Assembly (NCBI GenBank): GCA_963422465.1
Contig: OY730175.1
Span: forward strand, 372,001 to 436,000
Reading direction: 5' to 3'
Length of the DNA: 64,000 nt
Source of the DNA: Lichina pygmaea
Taxonomy: Eukaryota; Ascomycota; Lichinomycetes; Lichinales; Lichinaceae
Of this stretch, positions 44,849 through 55,700 are shown in pieces; within the stretch, counting starts at the first letter, position 1, and each line of letters opens with the position of its first letter. The notes under the pieces are model-generated. The model ran no database searches. It was not told where the DNA came from and was given only the letters and a program-made list of their open reading frames with translations. A program made the position numbers and the translations under genes.

Positions 44849-45645
44849 TCAAGCATTGCATGGATTCATGACTCCTCTATTCCAAATCTGACAACGATTA
44901 GGCTTCTGCCGGGCAGCCCAAGCTGTTTCTGCTGCTTTTGTGCGAGAGAGATGTTCCTGAGCAAGGAGGTCTGACGTGGCGTGCAGGACAGCTGATGCTC
45001 GCAGTTTCTTGATGTTATGCCGTGCAGCTGGCACCAGAGAGGTTGCAAGAACACTGTCGAAAGTTTGTTTTATCGTACGGATTGTGAGTGGTGGTGTTGA
45101 TACCAGCTCATTGGGTCTGATTTTGTCAGGGGGGGGGGGGGGTGTGGTTGGTTGTTCATCATTGTTCTTGGGGTTGCTGATGTCCTCCCACTCATCTTCC
45201 TTCTCTTGTGCCTGTAGCTTGTCCAGCACCTTAGCTGGATTGTAAGAATACAGTCCAGTCTCCTTGAATACAGAGAGAATTGTTGATATCTTGAATGTCT
45301 TAGCTCTGATTGACCCTAGAGCTTCAAGGAATTCTATCTTGTTGAAATCATCACACCTGGAAGTAGCCTTATCAATAGCCTGAGCATGCCGATGCTTGTA
45401 TGGCTGGAAAACCACAACATCTAATAGCTGTAGGATATGTGCGGTATGTGGAGGAAGGCAGAACAGGAGGATGTCTGCATCTGTACAGTAGTTAAGGAAC
45501 TTGTATGTGCAGTGGGATCTATAGCCATCCAACAGTAGCATCCACCATACTCCAGCCTAATCTTTTGCACTGTGCTTGTTAAAGTGCTTGACCCACTCCA
45601 AAGCTAGCTTATCATTCAAGAACCCAGAATCTGAAACTGCAACAA
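44849..45645 (-). pseudogene. Pogo/Fot-type DDE transposase, truncated C-terminal part
   Basis: The frame 45541-44849 (230 residues) is the C-terminal half of a DDE_1 transposase. The second catalytic Asp is in LLLDGYRSH. The third is in the typical CLPPHTAHILQLLDVVVFQPYK. A charged tail follows. Upstream, the same frame continues (SDSGFLNDKLALEWVKHFNKH) but meets a TAG before GVWWM; the family usually has Gln or another residue there, so a C-to-T change is likely. The N-terminal half and the first catalytic Asp are missing because an LTR begins at 45754. It is plainly inactive. Confidence 0.8.
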
Positions 45646-45753
45646 GAGCTTGATCCTCAATGCTTGTGCAGTCATACTAGTGTTCCTGCTGACACTTGCC
45701 TGGCAGGATGACTATTGGAGGCATAGTCCTCCCACCAGCACTGATAGCTTCCA

Positions 45754-46093
45754 TGTTACGATCCCTGGGAAGGGAAGCCACTCATTTATACAGGTATCAG
45801 GCCTCAGGCCGGACAAGAGACCACCGTGGAGTCAAGTGACCAACCAACAAGAGGTCACGTGACTATTGAGACAAACACGGGTGGCTTGACACAGCATGCA
45901 TGATGTATCGAGACAATCTCACCAGTCTTGACGTCAAGACTGTCAAGACAATCTTGATTGTCTTGACAGGCCAGTACTATATAGCCAAGTGATAGTTCCC
46001 TTATAGAACAATCGTCTTCAACTTATGTTGTGATCCAGACAACTAGATCTACTTTAATACAATCCTTTGTACAGAGCTATTGATCAGGTGTCA
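45754..46093. repeat. Solo LTR, Ty3/gypsy type (variant A)
   Basis: It starts TGTTACGA and ends GATCAGGTGTCA, as the other LTRs of the window do, and contains TCACGTGAC, a TATATAG box and TTGTGATCCAGACAACTAG. Its middle carries a TCAAGACTGTCAAGACAATC-type repeat. No internal retroelement sequence adjoins it. The flanking pentamers (TTCCA, GTACC) differ, so the flanks have been rearranged since insertion. It separates the broken transposase from the LINE. Confidence 0.8.
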
Positions 46094-46765
46094 GTACCAC
46101 ATCGTCAAAGGACCATCACTTTTGACAATCAGCGGATTTGGCCATAAGTCCTGGAAACCAGTCGCGAAGCTTGCTGAAACCACCCACTTCCCAAGAGTGA
46201 AAACCCATCACTTTTCTGAATCAGGCCTATTGGTCAAAAGTTGTGATCCCAGAACTCACGTCTTCTTGCTTCAACTACCAACCACCCAGCCACAACAAGA
46301 GTGAGAGGGACCAGAGGTAATCTGAAGGACTGGGCAAAGCCCTACCTACCTTGGAACAATCAGCCCTGAGACTAAAACTCAGGATTAAGCCAGCACTCCC
46401 AGTCTATCAGAGATAAAACACGAAACCTCTCCTAAAAGTGAGAAACATCCACCAACAAGGAGATCAGGGCTCCCAGGATAAGAGGAATGGTTTAGAGCTT
46501 GCCTCTAGTGCTGGTAGAGTTGAAAAACTCTAGGAAAGCTCAGGCAGGGGGTGTGGTCCCTAGCTTGAGTTAATACAACCAGATTTCCCTAGAGTCTAGT
46601 TGGAAAAGACTGCCCAGGAAAGTACAGTCTTGGGGAGTGGTCCCAGGATTGTGCAACTACTGCTAGGAACCAGGTGACCCTTTGCGAACAACTGGAAGAA
46701 GCCTCCAAAAGAGCCTCACCAATCCCAGCCAAAAAGAACTGCTGGAAGACACCTAAAATCACATA

Positions 46766-48169
46766 ATGTCAAAGAAAAAACCAGAGAAAGAGAAAGAAAA
46801 CCAGTCTTCTCCAAGCTCCCAGCAACCCCCAGTGGCTAACTCCCCGACAAACCAATCCCAGACTCAAGAAAAAGAAGAAGAGAAGGGGCTGACACCTCCC
46901 CAGCTAGTGGAAGAATGGCTTATCCACACAAAAGCTCCTCAACACATCAAAAAAGCATGGGATAGTATTCTGTCCAAAGTGGCAGAAGCTCTGGACAAAG
47001 ATGTCTCCACTCACTCACCCAACTCCCAGAGTCTCCAGAAGATACTTGAGAGACTGGACAGCATTGAGAAACAAGTCCAAAAACAAAACACCAAGCTAAC
47101 ATATGCCCAGGCAGCCCAGAAAACAGTAGGACAGGAAATCCCTGTTCCAACCAGAATCCACAGTGAAATCACTATCAGACCTGGAACTCAGACTGGCCAG
47201 CTAGCAAACAGAACACCAGCCCAGCTTATGGAAGCTCTCAAGAAGAAAACACCACTCTCCTGCCAAAAAGAAATAAGAGCAGCCAGAAAACTACCCTCAG
47301 GAGATATTATAATCTCTCTGGAAACTCCTCAAGCCAAGACTCAGCTAGAGGAAAACAAGGACTGGATCCCAGCTGTCTTTACAGCAGAGGCCAAGATATC
47401 ACCCAGAATCTTTCCAGTGCTAGTCCATGGGGTGCAGACAAAAGACTTCAAGCCAGAAAACCTGGAGGAAACAAAAAAGGCAATCTTCTCCCAAAACCCT
47501 GGGATGGAAAGTAAGGTCAACATCCTAAGAACCTACTGGTCCAGAAAAGCCAAACTCCTCCAGAAGCCAGTCACATCTCTACATCTGGATCTAGCTACCC
47601 CAGAGCAAGCAAACCTCCTAATTGAGAAAGGAGTAGTTCTAGGATACACTCTACATGAAGTAGAACCAGCCCTGCTAGCAACATCAGTCACCCAGTGCTA
47701 CAAATGTGCTAGGTTTGGACACCAAGCACACACTTGCCAAGCCCAAGACCAGTGCACAGCCTGTGGAGAAAAGCATGCCAGAAGAGACTGCCAGACTTCT
47801 CCAGAAACTCTAACACCAAAATGTGCAAACTGCAAGGGAAACCACCCAGCCTGGTCAAAGTCCTGCCAGAAAAAACAGGAAGCAATCCAGAAAGCAAGAG
47901 AGGTATGGCTAGCAAGACCAGGGAGGTACACAACAGCTCCCAGACTAGCTCTACCTCAGACTCCCTCAACACAAGAAAAAGGGCCAAGTCTACAAGACAG
48001 ACAAGAAGCTAAGAAAAGAAAACAAGGGGAAGTACTAAGAGTATACTCAAGCTCAAGACTGAACACTCAGCTCCCCACTTTCCCACTTGCACAGAACTCA
48101 GAGTTCCAAATCAACATACACAGAAAAAAAGCTACTGAGATCTTGGAAGACTCTAGCCAAGAAGATTAA
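46766..48169 (+). CDS. LINE ORF1, gag-like nucleic-acid-binding protein
   Basis: This is an intact frame of 467 residues. The first 40 residues are charged and disordered, followed by a coiled-coil-like helix (LQKILERLDSIEKQVQKQ). A central RRM-like or gag-like domain lies at about 150-300. Three zinc knuckles are near 310-375: CYKCARFGHQAHTC, CTACGEKHARRDC, and CANCKGNHPAWSKSC. This is the usual architecture of ORF1 in fungal Tad1-clade LINEs, whose product packages the element RNA. Its stop overlaps the ORF2 start (TAATG). Confidence 0.88.
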   Translation: MSKKKPEKEKENQSSPSSQQPPVANSPTNQSQTQEKEEEKGLTPPQLVEEWLIHTKAPQHIKKAWDSILSKVAEALDKDVSTHSPNSQSLQKILERLDSIEKQVQKQNTKLTYAQAAQKTVGQEIPVPTRIHSEITIRPGTQTGQLANRTPAQLMEALKKKTPLSCQKEIRAARKLPSGDIIISLETPQAKTQLEENKDWIPAVFTAEAKISPRIFPVLVHGVQTKDFKPENLEETKKAIFSQNPGMESKVNILRTYWSRKAKLLQKPVTSLHLDLATPEQANLLIEKGVVLGYTLHEVEPALLATSVTQCYKCARFGHQAHTCQAQDQCTACGEKHARRDCQTSPETLTPKCANCKGNHPAWSKSCQKKQEAIQKAREVWLARPGRYTTAPRLALPQTPSTQEKGPSLQDRQEAKKRKQGEVLRVYSSSRLNTQLPTFPLAQNSEFQINIHRKKATEILEDSSQED

Positions 48170-50086
48170 TGAGTTACTCCACACTTAACCTTCTCCAGTA
48201 CAATGTCCAGAAAAGCCAGACATGTCAAGAACTTCTACTGGCAAACCCTAGACTACAGGAAGTGGACATCATCACTCTGCAAGAACCCTGGAAAAACCCC
48301 CACCAAGAATCAAGCATCTCTACAACATTCTCAGCCTTCTACCCTTTACAAAGCCAGAAGCTAGGGAGAACACTTGTTCTTGTTAACAGAAGAATTTTGC
48401 GGTCATCTATAAGCCCAATTTTCTGGAGTAAAGATCTAGTCTCCTTGGAGATAAGAGTTCAAACAAAGTCATTCTGGATCCACAACCTCTATTTCACACC
48501 AACAAGCCAAAGGAACTATAGAGAGTCAGCCCAGACTCTTCTAGACCTACTGGAACAAGCTATCCAAAAAGAGGGTGAACATATTCTCCTGACAGACTCA
48601 AATCTCCACCACCCAAGTTGGTCAAAGTCAAGCCAGCTATACTCAGAACTGGCCTTATCCTTCAAGAACCTAACAGACAAATAGGGACTAGAGCTGGCAA
48701 TAGCTCCCTACACACCAACAAGAGCAAGAACTCTTCTAGAACCACCTTCATCAGCAATTGATCTTTCTTTTATTTCAAGTTCTTTACTTAATTCACTTAT
48801 TTACTCACAAATTAACATGAGATTCCACACAGGGTCAGACCACAGACCAGTGCACACAATTCTCAGTCTGGAGACTCCAAGAAAAACCAGAACAGACAAA
48901 AAGAACTGGAGAACTCTGGATGCTAGTCAAGCAAGACAAGAAGCTGATAATCTACCACCTATTCCATCTCTAACCAGCAAGAAAGAAGTGGATGATTACC
49001 TGGAAAGACTGGACAAAACTCTCCAAGAAATTGCAAACAAGACAACCCAACCTTGCAAAAAGTCCAGGTATGCAGTACCATAGTGGAACCAGGAAATTGA
49101 AGAAATAATCCAGGAGGAAAGAAAAGTAAGAAGAAAAGTACTCCAAGGCCAAGAGGAAACCACCAGACTAGAGGAGATAACTAAAAAGAAAAAGAGTCTG
49201 ATCAGACAGGCTAAAAGAAAGACATTCAGAACACATCTCCACCAGCTAGCAGAAACCCAGGACTACTGGAGAATTGCCAAATAGGAAAAAGAAAAAGCTG
49301 GCAAAGTTCCTGACCTACCAATAGTCCCAGAACTTATAGGACAACAAGGACAGCTGGCAAAGTCTTTTGAAGAGAAAACAGAAGCTTTCAGGACTCAATT
49401 CTTCCCTCTTCCCCTACAGCCAGAGCCAGAGGAACAGGACCTGCCAGAAGAAACCCAGGAATGGTAACTATCCCAAGAAGTCTCCAAGGAAGAAGTACAA
49501 GAGGTTCTAAAGAAGAAAAAACCTCTCTCAGCACCAGGCCAAGATACTCTACCAAATAGATTTCTAAGAGCACTGGGAGACCCTTTCAACAAAAGAATTG
49601 CTAAGGTTTTGGAGGCTTGCTGGAGACTGGAATACTTTCCAGACAGGTACAAGTCAGCCAAGACAATCTGCCTAAGGAAACCTGGCAAGGGATCCTACTG
49701 TCAAGCAAAAGCATGGCGCCCTATAGCTCTCCTGAATACAATTGGGAAGCTAATGGAAGCTATTGCAGCTGCAAGACTAAGTGAACTAGCTGAGAAAGAA
49801 AATCTCTTGCCAGAAATCCAGATGGGATTCAGAAAAGGAAGATCAACAGAATCAGCACTTTTCCTTCTGATCTCCCAGGTAGAAAAGATCTGGAAACAAG
49901 GAATGGTTGCTAGTCTTCTCTCTCTAGACATCTCTGGAGCCTATGACAGAGTCTTGCCAGAAGTTCTCAGAAAGATCCTGATTAAGAGAAAGATTCCTAA
50001 GTGGTTTGTATCCTGGATCTTTTCCTTCACTACTTCACGTACTACCTCTCTGGTGTTTGATGACTCAGAATCCCCCCAGTTCCCTA
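48169..50086 (+). pseudogene. LINE ORF2, endonuclease and partial reverse transcriptase, degraded
   Basis: It begins MSYSTLNLLQYNVQKSQ, the N-terminus of an apurinic-type endonuclease (EPW near 40, LTDSNLHH near 140, SDHRPV near 225). The reverse transcriptase follows (KPLSAPGQDTLPNRF, CLRKPGKG, RPIALLNT, GFRKGRSTESAL, SLDISGAYDRV). Four in-frame stops interrupt it: after DK (TAG at 48682), VP (TAG at 49081), AK (TAG at 49282), and EW (TAA at 49466). Each is one C-to-T step from a Gln codon. The frame is cut by another LINE at 50086. Confidence 0.85.
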
Positions 50087-50640
50087 TATTTTATTTTATT
50101 TTATTTGATTCTTACACTGATAGTAGCTTTTCAGCCATGCAGATCTTCTAGCTAAGAGTGATTTTCTTCAGAAAACCTTTAGAGGAATAAAAACTGAAGA
50201 CTGGGGGTGACTAGAGGATGTAGCAAAAGGAAATCTTGTAGTGACTGGTAGAAAGAAAACTTCTAGATATTAGAGTGTGAATAGTGGAGTTTGAAAGCCA
50301 GATTAAACTGGTTCAGTCTTCATGAACCAGTATAGAAACTTCTGTAGAAGCTCTGGGTTTGAAATAATAGAAGTGAAATCTTGAGAATTAAAAGGAGCTT
50401 GCTGTCTTTGACTTGAATAAAGAGAGCATGAAGAGGTGATATGTTTCACTGTCTCTTCTGCTTGACCACAGACACATAAAGGGGTAGGAAAGTCTGGAAC
50501 TCCAGCTCTGAATAGAAAACTTGCCAGGCCAATTCTCCCAGTTCTGGTTTGTAGTAGTAGACTTGCCTCAGCTTTCTGTAGCTCTTCGTAGAGCTTCAGG
50601 TTGTTGTGGTGAGGCTTTTGACAAAACACCTGCTACCCAG
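50087..50640 (-). mobile_element. 5'-truncated LINE in reverse orientation
   Basis: On the minus strand the frame 50629-50303 is the C-terminal end of a LINE ORF2 (LQTRTGRIGLASFLFRAG, then the zinc knuckle CVCGQAEETVKHITSSC). Downstream the element ends in AAAT units (50087-50107), its 3' tail, which abuts the broken end of the plus-strand LINE. It is distinct from the fragment at 29630-30240 but of the same clade. Confidence 0.75.
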
Positions 50641-51709
50641 AGTAGCTTTTTCTTTTCTTCTCCTCCTATTGGTTTTCCCACTCTGTAACAAAGAGTTTGG
50701 TCGAGCTGCTGGTGCCCGTGGAGCGACAGGCCACCGGAGGTGTTGTGCAGGCACCCTGGACACCCCCGTGAAGCGACATCAGCAGAACAGAGGACTTCGA
50801 CCAAACTGGTTATGAAAACCACCCGACAGATGTCTACCGTGTACGCTACAGCCCGAAGCCAGCCTTGCAACTGGTGGATGTGAAGTCTAGACACCCGACA
50901 GGGCACCTCTGGAGTAGACGAGAGGAGTTCCTATCACACACCCCCCCTTCTGGCAGAGTCTCCAGCAGCTGATGCATCGAGGATCTTGTTCTAGGAGGGG
51001 AGTGATGTCTGTACCGCAGTGTTGTTAATCAAACAGAGACTACATGTTAAAGAAGGTGAGCAGGTGGCACGAAGGGTTTCCACCACTCCAGTACCTAAGG
51101 ACTGTGTGATAGTCAAAGTGCTGGCTTGATGGTTTTGCCTAAGGTCTTGCCACAGATTCTCTTCAGGCCACCTACAGACCGGGGCTAGGGCACTGGAGGT
51201 TCTCCAGTGGGCCACCACGTACATCCGGAGTCCCACAGGCGACAGCGAGCAGACGGAGACTTCTCCCTACTTGGTTAGTGGGCTGGAAAGGCAGTCCTGC
51301 AGGTGCTGGCATGGCCTGCAGGGTCCGTAGAGCCTGCGAGGCATGGTCGGCCTCTGTACGAGAGATCTACAGAGATAACACGAAACAGCGAGAGCTGCGG
51401 GGTGTGGCATATAATGGCAGTGATGGCAGTAGGGTCTGGGCCTACTACGAGACTGTCTATATAGCCCGAGAGGACAGAAGCGCATGCCAGTCTGTACAGA
51501 GTGCAGGCTCAGGCTGCAAATGACAGGCTCAAGGAGCAGACTGCAGTTGGAGCGTGGGCTCCGGGCTGGCAACCCAGCGCTCTGAAGCAGGACCTAGGGG
51601 TGAGCGTACACGGCAGAGCGCAAAAGACCTCAGGACTGCGGGGAAGTGTGGCAGAGACCCTGCACGGGATGTCGACTCTGCGCTATGCCTCGGCATAGCT
51701 CAACTGTGG
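50641..51709. other. Unclassified repeat-like sequence
   Basis: GC-richer than its neighbours. A plus-strand stretch at 50696-50900 has protein-like composition, and the words near 50985-51020 (GGAGGGGAGTGATGTCTG) resemble the junction of a retroelement polyprotein end with an LTR. It is probably a remnant of another LTR element, but no domain can be named. Nothing else is supported. Confidence 0.35.
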
Positions 51710-52232
51710 TCTTGACAACTTTCTCCAAAAAATAGCAAGCAAATCCACACAGCTCCAGAAGCAATCTGGCCACTCAGTCCCCTGGTGGAATCAAGAGATC
51801 CAAAACAAGGTTAAAGAGGAAAGAAGAGTAAGAAGAAAAGTGCAAAAAAGACAAGCAAGTCAAGAGGAACTTGAGCAAGCAACTAAGCTCAAGAAAAAGG
51901 CAGTCAGAGATGGAAAACAGAACACTTTCAGACACCAAATCCATGAGCTGGCCAGCTCTTCAAAGTTCTGGAAGCTTGCAAAGTGGGGAAGGTCCAAAGC
52001 CAACAAGACTCCTGATCTTCCTCTGGTTCCTGACCTGGAAACACAAGAAGGAATAGCCAAAACCTTTGAGGAAAAGACTAAAGCCTTCTCACAGCAGTTC
52101 TTTCCAAAAGCTCTAGTTCCAGAACCAGGCTCAGAAAGCTCCCAGACTATCTCTGAGATACAGCTCTCCCAGAAGGTAACATGTGAAGAAGTGGAGCAAA
52201 TTCTGGCCAAGAAGAAACCTTTCACAGCAGGA
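51710..52232 (+). mobile_element. LINE fragment (second subfamily), region between endonuclease and reverse transcriptase
   Basis: A plus-strand frame matches the linker region of LINE ORF2: WWNQEIQNKVKEERRVRRKV, FWKLAKWGRSKA, KTFEEKTKAFSQQFFP, EEVEQILAKKKPFTAG. It is related to 49081-49530 of the first LINE, but clearly diverged. It ends exactly where a gypsy LTR begins at 52233. The continuation probably lies at 58843. Confidence 0.75.
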
Positions 52233-52738
52233 TGTTACGACCCAGGAGGAACACAGTCTTTATATACTCACAGGAAGCAGCAGACAGGATACTGGACAGA
52301 AGTACCAGGCAGTGTGACACGGGAACCAGTCACGTGACTGGCGAGACAAACCAGGGGGTGCTCGCCGCAGCATGCATATGCACGAACAAGTGAGCAAAGT
52401 GAGCAGAGCTCACCCAGCTCACCGCAGCGTGCATGAACAAGTGAGCAAAGTGAGCAGAGCTCACCCAGCTTGCCGCAGTGTGCATGAACAAGTGAGCAAA
52501 GTGAGCAGAGCTCACCCAGCTCACCGCAGTGTGCATGAACTGTGAGCAAAGTGAGCAGAGCTCACCAATCTCACCGAGTGAGCAAAGTGAGCAGAGCTCA
52601 CTGTGCTCATGAACTGAGCACTATATAGTCTGGTGATAGTTCCCTTATAGAACGATCATCTTCAACTCATGTTGTGATCCAGACAACTAGATCTACTTCA
52701 ATACAATTCTTTTGTACGAAGCCATTGATCAGGTGTCA
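52233..52738 (+). repeat. 5' LTR of the gypsy element (variant B)
   Basis: It begins TGTTACGACCC and ends GATCAGGTGTCA. It contains TCACGTGAC and about four tandem units of some 54 bp built on GTGAGCAAAGTGAGCAGAGC and CACCGCAG(C/T)GTGCATGAAC, then a TATATAG box and the U5-like TTGTGATCCAGACAACTAG. The left flank is CAGGA. Confidence 0.88.
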
Positions 52739-55700
52739 CCACCACCACATTCCCCTAAACCTCTTCGCGCTCCTTGACACTCCTCTCCTGCGAGAACCAA
52801 CCTGCCTTCCACATCTCACCCTTAATCCTATACTCGGTTAGGACAGCACAGTACAGACCGCAACACTTTGAAGACTCTCAAGGATGAGTACCTCAGGAGC
52901 AACCAACCCCAACTTCCCAGATGGAAAGATTAGCGTTGCCAAGCCAGACCTGTTCTACAGCGAAAGAAACAAGGTTGATGACTGGCTCATGCAACTCCAA
53001 GTCTACTTTCAATTCCAACCAGAGACAAAGCTGCCCAAGGAAAAGTGGCCCCTCTTCGCAACCACTTACATGAGAGGCAATACTTATCAATGGATCAAGC
53101 TCTACGTCAACAAACATCTCTCAGGAAACAGAGACCACAACAGCACAACAGAATGGATGACGAAATGGACGTAATTCAAGGACAAGATCAAAAGGATCCT
53201 TGGACTATCTAACAAAGACAAAGTAGCTATACAAATGATCCAGCACATCAAACAATAACGCTCAGCCGCAGAGTACACCACACAGTTCAAACAATACTCA
53301 GTACTGACTGACTGGGACAACAACACCCTGATGGTCATGTACTGATGTGGACTCAAGGAAAACCTGAAGGATGAAATCACCTTTGATGGACGAGCGGTCA
53401 ACATACTGGACAAACTCATCGCACAAGCAATCAACATCGATAACAAACTATTTGAGTGAGTGATAGAGAAACACCATAACAGAGGATACAGCCACCCCGC
53501 ATAGCATGTGAGCAACCACTACAAGCCGCCTAACAAGGCACCGCCACATGACCCATATGGCTATGCACCCATGGAACTGGATGCAGTCCACCACAAGGGA
53601 AGGTTCACGAAGGGAAGGAACAACAAAAAGAGGAAAGCACTGAAGTGCTATGCCTGTGGCAAGCTAGGCCACATGGTGAAAGACTGTCATTCAAAGAACA
53701 AGGTGCACTGACAGCAACTTAATACACTTGACAGAGACTGGAATGTCATCAAGCCTGAGGACCCACCAGGAGAGACTCAGCTATCTCTTGAACAATAGGA
53801 CAACTATGATCAGACATTGGAAGCAGCCCACCAACTGGCAACATCAGGAGGCAAGGACCTACCAGAACAGACAGGTCAGGACAAGAGACAGGAGCTCTTA
53901 ACCACCTCTGATAGGGACTGAGATGAACCTGTGTCTATCAAAGAAGAAATACCACAAGGAAGCTATACTTACAGCATGGACCCACAAAATCTACAGCACA
54001 GTGAACTACAGTGGAGGTTTTGCACAAAGCACTACTGCACCTACCACGAACAACTACAAAGGTATGGAGGACATTCACCCTACCACACCACCTGCCACAA
54101 GTATTGGGTCAATTGCGAGAAGGATGTGTGTGAGATCTATCTTTGGGACAAACACCAACACACCGCATTCCCCGGGCACACACATGATTAGCATGAACAC
54201 CTCATGTTCCTACAGCAAGGTAACAACCACAACTGCTACATCAACAATTGGCAGTACTGCCTTAAGCCTGGATGTGACAAGCATCAGCAAGACAAATTCA
54301 TGAACAGATTCCTCAGAACTGATGGGAATGGCTGGACCTATTGCCCAGTCAGTGGAAAGACACTTCAATCAGGAAAAGACTGAATTCCCTTGTCAAGGGG
54401 TGACATCGGGAGCTCAACAACATGACCCCTAGCAACGCAAAGCACCTGTGATTGCCTGTGTCACTACACGCCAACACGCCAGTACAGACATACACACTTG
54501 TTGACTCTGGAGCCAGTGGAAACTACATTTCAAGACAACTTTATGATACCCTTGGCACTGGAAGGAGACACAAGCAGCAGCCCTATCAGCTCGTGATGGC
54601 AAATAGACAGACAGAGCTAGTCTACCATAAGACGCAGCCAATGGAAATGGTTACCAGACACTATGCTGAAAGGATCCACCTTGATATTGTTGAGTTGGCC
54701 ACTCAGGATATCTATTTGGGGATGCCTTGGCTAAAGAAGCACAACCCAGTTGTTAACTGGAGGACAGGAGTACTCACGTTTAGGAACTGCACTAACAACA
54801 CAGCTCAGATCTGTTACCAGCCGTAGAAGGCATGGACAGATGAGGGAAGGAGTCCTCAGTGGAACCTCACTGACAGAAAGGACAACTCTTAAGAGAAGAG
54901 GTCTGCCTTGACAGGCATACCCCGGAACCAGGTGGCCAAACAGTCAGAGATGAAGAGAGAGGAAGTTGTTAACCCTCTGGAGATCTCTGAAGAGTACTGA
55001 CCTGGGTATGATAACCTCTTTCAGGAAGAGACAACAACAGTAGTGTTGCCTAAGCACCAACCTTAGGATCATGAGATCAAGTTGCAACCAGGGACAGAGC
55101 CAGAATTTGGACCAATTTACCAGTTATCAGAGAAAGAGCTCCAAGTACTTCACAAGTACCTGGAGGAAAACCTGAAAAAGGGTTTCATTCAAGAATCTCA
55201 ATCGCCAGCAGGATACCTGATACTATTTGCACTAAAGAAAGACAGAAGTCTTCAACTTTGTGTAGATTACAGGAAACTCAACAACATTACCATCAAGAAC
55301 TGATATCCATTGCCAAATGTGAACAAATTGTGAGACAGGATCAGCCAAGCTACAATCTTTACCAAGCTGGACTTGAAAGAAGCATACAACCTGATACGCA
55401 TGAAAGAAGGAGAAGAATGGAAGACAGCCTTCAGAACCTGATACAGACACTACAAGTATCTGGTTATGCCATTCAGACTCACGAACACACCAGCAACATG
55501 TCAAGCATTGATCAACAACATCATCAGAGCACACCTGGACCAAACAGCTATCACCTACCTGGACAACATTCTTGTCTACTTGAACACGCAACAGGAACAT
55601 ACCAAACATGTGAAGAATGTTCTACGATGCCTACAACAGGCAGGGCTCAAGCTCAACCCAAAGAAATGCAAGTTCAACAAACCAGAAGTTGAATTCCTCA

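Larger units (their letters stand above)
46094..50086 (+). mobile_element. Tad1-like LINE, nearly full length but 3'-truncated
   Basis: A leader of about 670 bp (46094-46765) is followed by ORF1 (46766-48169) and ORF2 (48169 onward). ORF2 holds an endonuclease and the first half of the reverse transcriptase. It stops abruptly at 50086, inside the RT domain, where the T-rich start of an oppositely oriented LINE begins. The same reverse-transcriptase segment recurs at 59477-60035 with only a few differences, so the family was active recently. Confidence 0.85.

Noticed and set aside
52268-52549. Repetitive Cys/Leu-rich minus-strand frames in the gypsy LTRs (also at 58242-58523 and 60367-60624)
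   Set aside because: They are translations of the tandem U3 arrays and change completely with the array; no evidence of coding.
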